Shown: positions 43,738 to 53,617, numbered from the stretch's first letter. The stretch is 64,000 nucleotides of DNA from Palsa-1439 sp050015495 (GCA_050015495.1 JBEKBH010000003.1:62001-126000); one strand, 5' to 3'. A program made the numbers and translations. The notes: a model not told the origin generated them from the letters alone.

Positions 43738-45951
43738 ATGAATAACGTTGCCAATACCCAAGAACCTAAAACCGCCAAGAAGGTTGCCAGCGTCACGGTA
43801 AAGCCGATTGGCGAACTCCAACTGCCGTCGGGGTTTTCGCCCCATCACAAACGGCAAAAGGTGCTTCTGACAGGAGAGGCCGTCGGGGAAGCCCTCAAGC
43901 AGGCGTTCGTCATGCTGCGTCCGGACATCCAATGGAAGAACCCCGTGATGTTCGTGGTCGAGGTCGGCGCGATCTTGACGTTGTTCTACGTCGTCCAGGC
44001 CCTCTTCGGGCACTCGGCCAGCCTCGCGCCGGTGAGTTACTTCATCGCGCTGGATGCATGGCTGTTCGCCACCGTGCTGTTCGCGAATTTTGCGACGGCG
44101 CTGGCGGAAGTGCGCGGGAAAGCCCAGGCCGAATCCCTGCGAAAGGCGCGCCATGACACCGTTGCCAATCGCGTGACGGCCACGGGCATTGAGAAGGTTT
44201 CCTCGTCGGTATTGAAGCAAGGCGACCGGGTCGTCGTGCAGGAAGGCGAAACGATCCCCGGCGATGGCGAAATCATCGAGGGCATCGCCTCGGTAGATGA
44301 ATCGGCGATCACGGGGGAATCCGCGCCGGTCATTCGCGAGTCGGGCGGCGACCGCTCCGGCGTGACCGGGGGAACGGTGGTATTGTCCGACCGCATCGTG
44401 GTCAAGATCACGAGCAGCTCCGGTGATTCGTTCCTCGAACGGATGATCCGTCTGGTGGAGGGGGCGATTCGTCAACGCACGCCCAACGAGATCGCGCTGA
44501 CGATGGCGCTGTCCGCGTTCACGCTGATCTTCCTGATCGTCGTGATTCCGCTGTGGCCGATGGCGTGGAACGCCGAGCAGTACATGATGGGTTATATGGG
44601 CATCACGGACCCGTTGCACAGTTTGGGCACCGATATCCCGACGCTGATCGCGCTGTTGGTTTGCCTGATTCCCACGACCATCGGCGCGTTGCTGGCGGCC
44701 ATCGGCATCGCCGGCATGGACCGCGCGCTGCAGAACAACATTATCGCGAAGAGCGGCAAAGCGGTCGAGTTGGCGGGCGACATCGACGTGGTGTTGTTGG
44801 ACAAGACGGGCACGATCACGATGGGCAACCGGCACGCGACGAAGTTTATCCCGTACGGCACGTATACCACGGAGGACGTAGGCCGGCTGGCGGCGTTGGC
44901 GTCGGCGGCGGATCAGACGCCGGAGGGAAAGAGCATTGTGAAGCTGTTTGAAGAGCAAGACCGGGTCCCGGTCAATCAGCCGCACGGCCAGACACCGCTG
45001 CCGCGCGGCGCGGTGCCCGTTCCGTTCACCGCGCAGACGCGCATGAGCGGCGTGGATCTGCCCGATGGACGCCACATACGAAAAGGCGCAGCGGACGCCA
45101 TCATCAAATTCGTTACCGGCAACGGTGGCAGCATGCCCGCCGACCTGAAGAGTCAGGTGGACAGCGTTGCGTCGAAAGGCGCCACGCCCCTGGTGGTGTG
45201 CGAGGACCAGAAAATCGTGGGGATCGTGGTGTTGGAAGACATCTTGAAACCGGCCATGAAAGATCGCTTTGCGCGACTGCGGAAGATGGGGTTGCGGACG
45301 GTCATGATTACCGGGGACAACCCGCTGACGGCAGCGACCATCGCCGCGAATGCGGGCGTGGACGACTTCATTGCGCAGGCGACCCCGGAAAGCAAACTGG
45401 CGTACCTCCGCAAGGAGCAGGCGGAAGGCAAACTGGTCGCCATGATGGGGGACGGCACGAACGACGCCCCCGCCCTCGCCCAAGCGGACGTGGCGCTGGC
45501 GATGAACGCCGGCACGCAGGCGGCCAAGGAAGCGGCCAATATGGTGGATCTGGACAGCGACCCGACCAAGTTGATCGAGGTCGTCGAGATCGGGAAACAA
45601 CTTCTCATGACGCGCGGCGCGCTGACGACGTTCTCGATCGCCAACGACGTGGCGAAGTATTTCGCGATCATTCCGGCGCTGTTTGCCGGGACATTGCCGT
45701 GGCTGAAGGCCATCGATATCATGCATCTGCATTCGCCGACCTCGGCCATTCTCTCGGCGGTGATCTTCAATGCGTTGATTATCCCCGCGCTCATTCCCGT
45801 GGCGCTCAAAGGGGTGAACTACCAGCCGCTGGGCGCGGACGCGTTGTTGCGCAAGAACCTGTTCGTCTGGGGACTGGGGGGCGTGATCATCCCGTTTATC
45901 GGAATCAAACTGATCGATGTCGCCATGGTCGGCATGCACATGGCCAGCTAA
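43738..45951 (+). CDS. kdpB: Potassium-transporting P-type ATPase subunit B
   Basis: 737 residues versus 682 in E. coli; the extra length is an N-terminal region of about 40 residues. The phosphorylation motif DKTGT, the TGES actuator loop (ITGESAPVIRESGGD) and the hinge motif GDGTNDAPALAQADV are intact. It hydrolyses ATP to drive K+ uptake through KdpA. The start ATG 43738 follows GAAAGGA. Only one kdpB serves two kdpA genes. Confidence 0.97.
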   Translation: MNNVANTQEPKTAKKVASVTVKPIGELQLPSGFSPHHKRQKVLLTGEAVGEALKQAFVMLRPDIQWKNPVMFVVEVGAILTLFYVVQALFGHSASLAPVSYFIALDAWLFATVLFANFATALAEVRGKAQAESLRKARHDTVANRVTATGIEKVSSSVLKQGDRVVVQEGETIPGDGEIIEGIASVDESAITGESAPVIRESGGDRSGVTGGTVVLSDRIVVKITSSSGDSFLERMIRLVEGAIRQRTPNEIALTMALSAFTLIFLIVVIPLWPMAWNAEQYMMGYMGITDPLHSLGTDIPTLIALLVCLIPTTIGALLAAIGIAGMDRALQNNIIAKSGKAVELAGDIDVVLLDKTGTITMGNRHATKFIPYGTYTTEDVGRLAALASAADQTPEGKSIVKLFEEQDRVPVNQPHGQTPLPRGAVPVPFTAQTRMSGVDLPDGRHIRKGAADAIIKFVTGNGGSMPADLKSQVDSVASKGATPLVVCEDQKIVGIVVLEDILKPAMKDRFARLRKMGLRTVMITGDNPLTAATIAANAGVDDFIAQATPESKLAYLRKEQAEGKLVAMMGDGTNDAPALAQADVALAMNAGTQAAKEAANMVDLDSDPTKLIEVVEIGKQLLMTRGALTTFSIANDVAKYFAIIPALFAGTLPWLKAIDIMHLHSPTSAILSAVIFNALIIPALIPVALKGVNYQPLGADALLRKNLFVWGLGGVIIPFIGIKLIDVAMVGMHMAS

Positions 45952-45963
45952 GGAGACTCGAAT

Positions 45964-46977
45964 ATGAAATACATCACCAAAAGCATCTGGTTGCTGTTGT
46001 TTGCGGTCGTTCTAGGTTGCGGCGTCTATCCGGCGCTGCTGTGGGCCATCGGGCAAACCGTGTTTCCGTTCCAGGCCAATGGCAGCATGGTGAAGGACCA
46101 GGATGGGCACGTGGTAGGCTCGTTGCTGATCGCGCAACCGTTCACGAAGGATGAGTACTTCCAACCACGTCCGTCAGCCTGCTCGTATGATGGCTCGGCG
46201 TCGTCCTCGTCGGCCATTGCGGCGTCGAACTACGCGTTGCGCAATCGCGTCGCCACGACGCTCGGCCCGATTGTTACGTACAAGGGCGGAGCCAAGGACG
46301 GCAAACCGGTCGCGCCCGACATCGAGGCATGGTTCCAACTCGACCAGTTCCAAGGCGGCTCGAATATTGTGGCGCAATGGGCGGACGCCCACAACAGTGT
46401 TGCCCAGGGTTGGGTGACAGGCGATCCGAGCCATACGGCGTACGTGTCCAACTGGGCAATCGCGCATGCGCCGATCGTTGCGCAGTTCATCAAGGACAAC
46501 CCGGGCACGCCCCAGCCGCAGCCGAGCGATCTCGCGATGGTGTTCTTCGAGAATTTCTCGAAGGATTACCCGGGCCAGTTCCCGTCGGCGGTCACGACCA
46601 ACGGGGCCGATGGCAAGCCCGTCACGAACATTCAGCCGGTCAAGGAAGGCTCGGATATACAGTCGACCTTCTTCGATATGTGGCGTCAGGACCACGCGGA
46701 CGTGGCGCTTCAGGACGTGCCCGGCGACATGGTGACGACGTCCGGGTCCGGGCTGGACCCGCATATCACGCTTCAGAACGCCGAGTATCAGTTGGATCGC
46801 GTGTCGTCGAAATGGGCGGCGGATACCAAGGCTGACCCGGCAAAGGTGCGCGCCGAGATCGAACAGCTCCTGCAAGACAAGGCGTTTGCGCCGTTTGGCG
46901 GGCTCGCGGGCGAGAAGATGATCAACGTCCTTGAGGTCAATCTCGAATTGCGGAAGCACTACGGCGCGCCGTCGTAA
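45964..46977 (+). CDS. kdpC: Potassium-transporting ATPase subunit C with large insertion
   Basis: 337 residues against about 190 in E. coli. The N-terminal span and GVYPALLWAIGQTVFPFQANGS (20-41), then YFQPRPSA (65-72), and the C-terminal TTSGSGLDPHIT (258-269) and NVLEVNLEL (321-329) are standard. The segment between them is about 130 residues longer than usual, rich in Asp, Gln, Trp and Phe, and would hang in the periplasm. KdpC stabilises the complex and helps ATP binding. Confidence 0.94.
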   Translation: MKYITKSIWLLLFAVVLGCGVYPALLWAIGQTVFPFQANGSMVKDQDGHVVGSLLIAQPFTKDEYFQPRPSACSYDGSASSSSAIAASNYALRNRVATTLGPIVTYKGGAKDGKPVAPDIEAWFQLDQFQGGSNIVAQWADAHNSVAQGWVTGDPSHTAYVSNWAIAHAPIVAQFIKDNPGTPQPQPSDLAMVFFENFSKDYPGQFPSAVTTNGADGKPVTNIQPVKEGSDIQSTFFDMWRQDHADVALQDVPGDMVTTSGSGLDPHITLQNAEYQLDRVSSKWAADTKADPAKVRAEIEQLLQDKAFAPFGGLAGEKMINVLEVNLELRKHYGAPS

Positions 46978-47011
46978 CCGGTAGCCTTCGAAACAGAGGA
47001 CAGAACAAAAT

Positions 47012-47764
47012 ATGGTCACCACCGCTCCCCCGCAGCGGGAATCCGCCGATCGGCGGGGGTCGGCGGCGGCCGACGCGATGAAGTCTTCGTACACCGCGCT
47101 GGTGATTGATGACGAGCGTCCACTCCGCCGGTTGCTGCGCGTGTTGTTGGAGGTGCAGGGGTATCAGGTTTGCGAGGCGGAGACGGGCGATCTGGGGCTG
47201 CAACTGGCGGCGTCGCGCCGGCCCGATGTGATCCTGCTCGACCTCGGGTTGCCCGACATGGATGGCTTGAAGGTCCTCAAGCGGCTCCGCGAATGGAGCC
47301 GCACGCCGGTGCTGGTACTGACCGTGCGGGACCGCGAAGCGGACAAGGTGGCCGCGTTGGACAACGGCGCGGACGATTACGTGACCAAGCCGTTCGGCAC
47401 GGACGAATTGCTGGCGCGGCTGCGGGCGTTGCGGCGGCATTCCCCCGAGGCGTTCGAGGAGCCGATGTATGTGCACGGCGATCTGACCATTGATATGAGC
47501 GCGCGCAACGTGACGGTACAGGACAGCGAGGTGCATCTGACCGCGACCGAGTACGCGCTGCTCCACGAATTGGTGCGTCACGCCGGCAAGGTGGTGCTGC
47601 AAAAGCAGTTGCTCCGCGCTGTTTGGGGACCGGATGCGGAGAGCCAGTTGCAATATCTGCGTGTGTACATCACGCACTTGCGCAAGAAGCTGGAGACGCC
47701 CGACAGCGGGAGGCTGATCGAGACGCAACCCGGCATCGGCTATCGCCTGGTGGCCGGTAATTGA
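47012..47764 (+). CDS. kdpE: KdpE-type response regulator, copy 2
   Basis: 250 residues. Same domains as copy 1, with phospho-acceptor D77 and an eight-residue longer, Arg/Ala-rich N-terminus. Last gene of the kdpF-A2-B-C operon. GAGGACAG lies upstream of the ATG. Neither copy has an adjacent sensor kinase. Even synonymous positions are largely shared with copy 1, so the pair is recent or kept alike by gene conversion. Confidence 0.93.
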   Translation: MVTTAPPQRESADRRGSAAADAMKSSYTALVIDDERPLRRLLRVLLEVQGYQVCEAETGDLGLQLAASRRPDVILLDLGLPDMDGLKVLKRLREWSRTPVLVLTVRDREADKVAALDNGADDYVTKPFGTDELLARLRALRRHSPEAFEEPMYVHGDLTIDMSARNVTVQDSEVHLTATEYALLHELVRHAGKVVLQKQLLRAVWGPDAESQLQYLRVYITHLRKKLETPDSGRLIETQPGIGYRLVAGN

Positions 47765-47796
47765 GGGTCGCCGCGCGGCGTCGAGATGCGCCGCGA

Positions 47797-48378
47797 TCAA
47801 AGCATGCCCAGCCGCTCGAGCGTCGCCTGCAGGCGTTCGGTGGGGAACCCGATGACGTTATTGTAGCTGCCGTCGATCCGCTCGACGACGCCTTCGCCGT
47901 GCTCCTGGATCGCGTAGGCCCCGGCCTTATCGAGCGGGTCGATCTTGGCGTGGTACTCGGCGATTTGGGCGGGCTGGAGCGGACGCATCCACACGCGGGT
48001 GGTGTCGGCGAAAACCAGTTCCGTGTCGAGGGAGCGGTGGACGAGACAGACGCCCGTGATAACCTCGTGACGTAGTCCCGTGAGTTGGCCGAGCATACGC
48101 CGGGCGTCCTCGCGGTCGCGCGGTTTCCCGAAAATCTTCCCGTCGAGCACGACGATGGTGTCCGCGCCGATGACCATCGCGTGGGGATGCCGGCCCGCCA
48201 CGGCGCGGGCCTTGCGTTGGGCGTTTTGCATGGCCACCACGTCGGGCGCCGCGCCGCCGGCCAATTCTTCGGTGCCGTCCGGGCGCACGACGATGAAGCG
48301 CAAGCCCAACTCGCGCAGCAACCGCTCGCGCCGCGGTGACGCGCTGGCGAGGATGATTTGGGGTTTGTCTGCCGTCAT
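47797..48378 (-). CDS. maf: Maf family nucleotide pyrophosphatase
   Basis: 193 residues. LASASPRRERLL at the N-terminus, GADTIVV, the DKAGAYAIQ segment and GSYNNVIGFP are the Maf/YhdE signature (dTTP/UTP pyrophosphatase type). Removes modified or non-canonical nucleotides and is linked to septum control in some bacteria. The start ATG 48378 lies 27 nt from the divergent hemW start. A longer frame upstream is an artefact of overlap with hemW. Confidence 0.94.
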   Translation of the reverse strand: MTADKPQIILASASPRRERLLRELGLRFIVVRPDGTEELAGGAAPDVVAMQNAQRKARAVAGRHPHAMVIGADTIVVLDGKIFGKPRDREDARRMLGQLTGLRHEVITGVCLVHRSLDTELVFADTTRVWMRPLQPAQIAEYHAKIDPLDKAGAYAIQEHGEGVVERIDGSYNNVIGFPTERLQATLERLGML

Positions 48379-48405
48379 GGACAAGGGTATCGTTACGCGA
48401 GAAGT

Positions 48406-49518
48406 ATGAGAATTCCATCGGCCAAAGTCGAGCACCTGTACGTGCACGTGCCGTTCTGCGCGGCGAAGTGCCAGTACTGCGCGTTCTACTCGGAGGCAGG
48501 CAGCGCGGCGAAAATGGAAGGTTATGTGGACGCGGTGCTGGCGGAACTCGACCGATTCGCGTCGCAACTCGGGCCGAGAACCATTTTTTTTGGCGGCGGC
48601 ACACCGAGCCTGTTGCCCACGCCGCTGATGCGGCGGGTATTGGAAGGGCTCGCGAGCAAGCTTCCATTGGGGCAAGTCAGCGAGTGGACCATCGAATGCA
48701 ATCCGTCGACGGTATCGAGCGAGAAGGCGAGATTGTTTCGCGAGTTTGGCGTCAATCGCATTTCCATGGGCGTGCAGGCGCTCGATGATGAATTATTGGA
48801 AACGATCGGGCGCGTGCATTCGGTGGCGGGGGCCATTAATTCTTACGAGAGACTGCGCGAGGCGGGCTTCCAGAACATCAATCTCGATTTAATGTTCGGG
48901 TTGCCGGGCCAGACGATGGAACATTGGAAACGGACGTTGGCCCTGGCCATCCAGCTTGAGCCGGAGCATCTCTCGACGTATTGCCTGATTCTGGAAGAGG
49001 ACACGCATTTCTGGTCGCTGCTCGAACAGGGACTGATCAAGCCCGACGAAGAACTGGAACTGTCGATGTACGAGACCAGCATGGAGATGCTGGCGGCGGC
49101 GGGCTATCGTCAATACGAGATCAGCAACTTCGCGAAACCGGATCGGGAATGCGCGCACAACATCGCATACTGGGAAGGCAAGGAGTACGTCGGGCTCGGG
49201 CCGAGCGCGTGCTCGACCGTGGGCGACAAGCGGTGGCAAAACGCGCCGGATATCGATCGGTACGTCGAAGGGGTCAGGAGCCAGAAGGCAGTTGTCAGCT
49301 TTGAAGAGGCGATCACGCCTGAGTTGCGCGCCGCCGAGCGCGCGGCATTCGGGATGCGGATGAACGCCGGTGTGCCGGCCGAGTTGGTGAAAGGCCGCTG
49401 GGACAAACAGATTGCCGAGTTGCTGTCCGCCGACCTGGTCCAGTGGAGTCACGGTCGTCTTCAGCCCACCAAGCGCGGGATTCTGTTTGCCGACGAAGTC
49501 GCTGCGGAGTTTGTGTAG
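48406..49518 (+). CDS. hemW: HemW-like radical SAM protein (heme chaperone / CPO-like)
   Basis: 370 residues. Radical SAM motif CAAKCQYC with C18, C22 and C25, GGGTPSLL, and the family stretch ISMGVQALDDELLETIGRVH; a HemN C-terminal domain follows. HemW-type proteins bind heme and are often mislabelled coproporphyrinogen oxidase. No strong Shine-Dalgarno is seen before ATG 48406, and the divergent maf start is 27 nt away. The last ten codons are duplicated 2.7 kb downstream (see findings). Confidence 0.92.
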   Translation: MRIPSAKVEHLYVHVPFCAAKCQYCAFYSEAGSAAKMEGYVDAVLAELDRFASQLGPRTIFFGGGTPSLLPTPLMRRVLEGLASKLPLGQVSEWTIECNPSTVSSEKARLFREFGVNRISMGVQALDDELLETIGRVHSVAGAINSYERLREAGFQNINLDLMFGLPGQTMEHWKRTLALAIQLEPEHLSTYCLILEEDTHFWSLLEQGLIKPDEELELSMYETSMEMLAAAGYRQYEISNFAKPDRECAHNIAYWEGKEYVGLGPSACSTVGDKRWQNAPDIDRYVEGVRSQKAVVSFEEAITPELRAAERAAFGMRMNAGVPAELVKGRWDKQIAELLSADLVQWSHGRLQPTKRGILFADEVAAEFV

Positions 49519-49539
49519 TGCGTATCTTGTTGCGTCTTG

Positions 49540-50016
49540 TCAGCGCGCCGTCCGCTCGAAGTCGTCCACGATCTTGCGCACGCGCGCGTAGTGGGCGGCG
49601 ATGGAGGCGGAGGACGCACCGACCAGGAAAATCAGGACCGTGATGTCGGCGAACAGGAAGAAGATGAGCAACCCGGCCAGGGAGGCGATCTCCGAAAAGG
49701 CGAACCCGATGAAGAACCGTCGCTGAAGTTCGACAGCGAGCGCGGGGAAGTCGCCGCCGGGAGGTTGTCGTCGCGACAGGATATTGACGGCGGGAAAGGA
49801 CGCGATCACGCCCAGTATCCCGAACGCGAACGCACCGATGGTAAACGGCGCTCGCGACGGCGCATCCGTGGGAGCGGTGAACCCGCTGTACAGCAGGTAA
49901 AGCCCCAAGGCGAGGTACAGAGCCTGGGCGGCGATGAGTTGGACGGCCAAGACTCCGAGCCGTCGGCGGAACGCGGCGGGTTTGGCCAGCGCGGATTGGG
50001 ATGGCTGATACGGCAT
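49540..50016 (-). CDS. Small membrane protein, unknown family
   Basis: 158 residues with four predicted spans (about 20-45, 60-80, 100-120, 120-140) and a charged C-terminal tail (RVRKIVDDFERTAR). Not recognised. It converges on hemW with 21 nt between the stops. Confidence 0.65.
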   Translation of the reverse strand: MPYQPSQSALAKPAAFRRRLGVLAVQLIAAQALYLALGLYLLYSGFTAPTDAPSRAPFTIGAFAFGILGVIASFPAVNILSRRQPPGGDFPALAVELQRRFFIGFAFSEIASLAGLLIFFLFADITVLIFLVGASSASIAAHYARVRKIVDDFERTAR

Positions 50017-50369
50017 CGGTAGATTTATACTGCGATATCAACGACAGCACAATGGTCAAAGCGAATCCAGATGGCGCAAGTCGCCAAGATGAAATCGTGG
50101 TGATTTGCGGCGAAGATCACGGAGATCAGGCAGTTCAGGCCACGAGCATGGGCCAAGACAAGAGCGAAGGAGAAATTGGTTGCTCGGTCGGCCCAAACGA
50201 GTCGGCAACCGGTCGAGCGTAACCTCCCGTTTTCAATTTCCGCGCCATGACGGTTGCGTGCTTCCTCCCAACCGGATACGTCTGATCGACCGTCCGAAAC
50301 AGTGAAGTGAACGTTTGGATGGTGGCCTTCTGAATCGCCCTTTACTTTTGCCAAAAAGGGGACCACTCC
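50017..50369. other. Gene-free stretch
   Basis: No recognisable gene. It lies between the start of the small membrane protein and the end of the glycosyltransferase gene. Confidence 0.5.
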
Positions 50370-52058
50370 TTATTTGACCTCGTAGACCTCGTACCTAACC
50401 TCGGCAGGAAACAAACCGTCAACGGGTTTCGTTTCCATGAGTGTGGCGTTCGGGGGGACGGGTTCCCGACTGCGGACGTAAGTGGCTTTCCCGGGGATAT
50501 ACGTTGCCCCGGCGACCGGTACCGTGTGGCCCCCTGTGGGAAGGATGACGCTCATCGTGGAACGAAGCAGCAGCCCGGGGTTCGTGATCGACCCACCGTA
50601 CAGGCGCACGCGATCCCGGGGAATGCCGCCGTGTTGGTAGGTGAGCGGGTCGATGCGTCCAAAGAAGAGGAGGTGGATATAGAAGTACGGTTTGAAGTCC
50701 GTGCCCGGGATCATGTTGAAAGGCGAAAAGGCGCTTGGGGAAATGTAGAGAGTCTGGTTGTCGCCGAGGGCGCGGAAGCAGTCTTGCAGCGCCACGATAA
50801 AGTTGGCTTGGAATTCTGACCGGCAGCGCACCTGATAGGGGCCAAAATAATCCCTCAAGTACCACCCCGTTTCGACCAGCCCGGCGCAGCAAGCTGCCAG
50901 CAGGATCGTTCGCCCGACCACGCGCCGCCGCCACAGGAAGTACGCGCCGATCGCCGCCGTCAACAGCCAGAAAATGACGCCTTGCACACAACGGCCGCTG
51001 TGCATCCGATCGGGTGTCAGGGCGGCGGCCAGCGGATAGACCACCAGTCCCAGACCGATAAAACGGTAACAGGGCCGGCTCCGGGCGAACCGCACCAGGC
51101 AGTACAGGCCGGCGAGGACCAGGGGCGCGAGGAACATAAACAGTTCGCCGCCGCGCCCCGTGTGCTGGCGCAGGTTCGGGTCGCCTTTGAGGAACAGGAA
51201 CGCCGGGCTGAAATAGTCCGGGTACCGGGACAGGAAATTGGATGCGATCAGCCCAACCGTCGGCCGCTCGGCCGTCCCGACCCACACGACCCGGAACCGT
51301 TCAGTCAGGGCGACCTGATTATGGCACGCGACCGGGATCAACGGCAGGGTTACAGCGATAAAGCCAAGCACGAATGCCAACCCCACTTTCCATCTCTTCA
51401 CAAGCACGCGGACGAATGCCAGCCCAAAGCACAGGAGGGTCAATACCGACATGGGGCGGCCGACACTGTAGATATAGATGGGGAGTGCCCAGAGCAGGCC
51501 GGCGCAGACCGCCAGGACGCACGATCGTTTCCGCAACGCCACCAGCGCCAGCAGCCAACTCATGGTCACTACCCAGACCAAGAGCGTGTAGCTGCTGGTG
51601 GCGATCCGGCTGGCTGGAAAGAGCCATGGAGTGACCGAGAAACAGAACCCGGACAACAGGGAAAGCCATTGTTTCCGGCAATGCTGCTGCACCAGAAACG
51701 CGAACGTGATGGAGGTCAGAATACCGAAGATCGCATTCGGCAGGCGAGCGGCCCACCGTTGCAGGCCGAACACATCGATGATTGGCACCAGAGGATAAAC
51801 CATGCCAGCATCATGGTCATAATCGAAGCACCGGAAGACCACCGGGAACCTGGTCCCATATTCATCCGCCCCGGTCCGGGCGATGCAGTAGGCGTTGTAG
51901 GCGTTGGAACTCTCGTCGATGTTGAACCCCGGCGGTGCGGAATCAATCCTCCAGAGATGCAGCGCCAACGAAAGAATCAGCAACGCGATTGCCGCGGACC
52001 AGAATACAGCGGACCGCCATTCTGGCCGGCGGGTTTTGGTGGGGATCGATGAATTCAT
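50370..52058 (-). CDS. GT39/ArnT-like membrane glycosyltransferase
   Basis: 562 residues. About 11 membrane spans with a first extracytoplasmic loop carrying the DE pair (NIDESSNAYNAYCIARTG) and a later AARLPNAIFGIL segment, as in protein-mannosyltransferase/ArnT-type lipid-linked sugar transferases. The C-terminal domain of about 170 residues is periplasmic. Acceptor and donor unknown. It may decorate lipids or proteins of the envelope. Base composition is similar to the genome average. Confidence 0.75.
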   Translation of the reverse strand: MNSSIPTKTRRPEWRSAVFWSAAIALLILSLALHLWRIDSAPPGFNIDESSNAYNAYCIARTGADEYGTRFPVVFRCFDYDHDAGMVYPLVPIIDVFGLQRWAARLPNAIFGILTSITFAFLVQQHCRKQWLSLLSGFCFSVTPWLFPASRIATSSYTLLVWVVTMSWLLALVALRKRSCVLAVCAGLLWALPIYIYSVGRPMSVLTLLCFGLAFVRVLVKRWKVGLAFVLGFIAVTLPLIPVACHNQVALTERFRVVWVGTAERPTVGLIASNFLSRYPDYFSPAFLFLKGDPNLRQHTGRGGELFMFLAPLVLAGLYCLVRFARSRPCYRFIGLGLVVYPLAAALTPDRMHSGRCVQGVIFWLLTAAIGAYFLWRRRVVGRTILLAACCAGLVETGWYLRDYFGPYQVRCRSEFQANFIVALQDCFRALGDNQTLYISPSAFSPFNMIPGTDFKPYFYIHLLFFGRIDPLTYQHGGIPRDRVRLYGGSITNPGLLLRSTMSVILPTGGHTVPVAGATYIPGKATYVRSREPVPPNATLMETKPVDGLFPAEVRYEVYEVK

Positions 52059-52231
52059 GCCGGGGTCGACGGTTACTTCATTACATCGGACTACGGGCCT
52101 TGAACAGGTTATTCGGCACGTTGTTCTCCGTCCTGCGGTATCGACGGCGGCACAACGGCCAAAGCGAAAGCAAGTGGCGCGAATAATTCAGGTGAGATCC
52201 GGGGGATTCGCGGCGGGGGATTGGGCGCTAT

Positions 52232-52264
52232 TTTGCCGACGAGGTCGCGGCGGAGTTTGTGTGA
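52232..52264 (+). pseudogene. Duplicate of the hemW 3' end
   Basis: Encodes FADEVAAEFV then TGA, the same ten residues that end hemW (FADEVAAEFV then TAG at 49486-49518). 28 of 30 coding bases match, and both differences are third-position, as between diverged coding copies. The sequence upstream does not continue the hemW frame. Confidence 0.65.
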
Positions 52265-52459
52265 TGCGATTCGGAGTCGCGCCATAGGTATCCGCGTTCG
52301 GTATGGATAACTCCGGTCCGTAGGTTCGGAGCGTTTGCGACCAAAGCACGGTGAAGTCGCGTTTACACCACCGGCGGGCACTCGGCGCGTCTCGCTCCGC
52401 TAGTGCTGCGTCCGGCTTTGAAGACTTGGCTCTACCCGGGCGTTTGCGCCCGAGACCGA

Positions 52460-52620
52460 GGGCTGTGCAAAAGGGTGTTTTTGCGAAATGAGCCCAAGCT
52501 TTTTTCCGGAAACTGCGTTTTGATATGCTTGATGGAAAGCCACTTAGATAGCACGACCCCCGGTTTTCCCATTGGGTTCGTACCCCCTCCGGACGGATTT
52601 TCCGAAGCCAATCTGGTGGG
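52460..52620 (+). repeat. Interspersed intergenic repeat, copy 2
   Basis: GGGCTGTGCAAAAGGGTG, GTTTTTGCGAAATGAGCCCA and a TTGGGTTCG..CCCC end follow in the same order as in copy 1 (36527-36670). The copies are diverged but keep the translated F-x-x-N-x-P ... GFV-x-P pattern. Confidence 0.6.
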
Positions 52621-52678
52621 GATGGGGGCGAATTATTGAGGTGAAATCGGGTGGATTCACGGGTAGATTGGCGGCGTT

Positions 52679-53617
52679 ATGGCAAAGAAGCTGGCGCTGA
52701 TTGTCGATGGTCTGGTGGATTCGTTCCACAAGTACGGTGGGATCAATCATCTGGACGGGGTGAACCTGCCATCGCGGGAAGCGGTGGTGGAGATCGCGCG
52801 GGATTTGCTGCGGTTGGTGTTCCCCGGATTTTACGACAAGGACCCGATTCATTCCAATCAACTGGCCGAGTACACCTCGGAGCTGGTGTCGTCGCTGGCG
52901 CGGCGGTTGGAGAACGAGATCCAGCGGAGCCTGGAGTATCGTCCGTGCGACGGCTGCGACAAGAACGATCTGGCGGGGACGGCGGCGCGGGTGACGCAGG
53001 AGTTTCTGGGCGAGCTGGCGGGCGTGCGGTCGATTCTGCAGACGGACGTGACGGCAGCGTATGAGGGCGATCCGGCGGCGATCAGCAACGAGGAGATCAT
53101 CCTGGCGTATCCGGGGATCGAAGCGATCGCGGTGCAGCGGATGGCGCATTTGCTGTATCGGCGGCATGTGGCATTGATTCCGCGGATCATGACGGAATGG
53201 GCGCACAACAAAACGGGGATCGACATTCATCCGGGCGCGGCGATCGGGGCGCATTTTTTTATCGATCACGGCACGGGCGTGGTCGTCGGCGAGACGACGG
53301 TGATCGGCCAGCGCGTGAAAATTTACCAGGGCGTCACGCTCGGGGCGAAGAGTTTCCCGAAGGATGAGAAGGGACGGGTCGTCAAGGGCGTCAAGCGCCA
53401 TCCGAACATCGAGGATGACGTGACGATTTACGCCGGGGCGACGATCCTGGGCGATGTGACCATCGGGCAAGGGTCGATCATCGGCGGCAACGTGTGGTTG
53501 CTGGACTCGGTGCCGGCGCGGACGGTGGTATACCAGGAAGGCGGCAAGACGCTGATGAAGACGGCCGCCGCGGACCGCGACCGGATGATCGGTCAGACGC
53601 ACGGCGCGGGAATTTGA
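52679..53617 (+). CDS. cysE: Serine O-acetyltransferase (EpsC/CysE type)
   Basis: 312 residues. A helical N-terminal half and a left-handed beta-helix of hexapeptide repeats (GIDIHPGAAIGAHFFIDHGTG, TIYAGATILGDVTIG). The HPGAxIG and DHGTGVVVGET motifs and the GVTLGA segment are the serine acetyltransferase active-site region. Makes O-acetylserine for cysteine synthesis. This N-extended form of about 310 residues is the EpsC-like type. Confidence 0.92.
   Translation: MAKKLALIVDGLVDSFHKYGGINHLDGVNLPSREAVVEIARDLLRLVFPGFYDKDPIHSNQLAEYTSELVSSLARRLENEIQRSLEYRPCDGCDKNDLAGTAARVTQEFLGELAGVRSILQTDVTAAYEGDPAAISNEEIILAYPGIEAIAVQRMAHLLYRRHVALIPRIMTEWAHNKTGIDIHPGAAIGAHFFIDHGTGVVVGETTVIGQRVKIYQGVTLGAKSFPKDEKGRVVKGVKRHPNIEDDVTIYAGATILGDVTIGQGSIIGGNVWLLDSVPARTVVYQEGGKTLMKTAAADRDRMIGQTHGAGI

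Larger units (their letters stand above)
52059..52678. other. Gene-free region with a hemW tail copy and an intergenic repeat
   Basis: Contains the stray hemW 3' end at 52232-52264 and the repeat copy at about 52460-52620. Short open frames here (for example a 78-residue one at 52403) are repeat translation. Confidence 0.6.

Noticed and set aside
41715..45939. Very long minus-strand frames (693 and 773 residues) opposite kdpA2 and kdpB
   Set aside because: Antisense to the clear Kdp genes, low-complexity Arg/His/Asp composition, no start signals.
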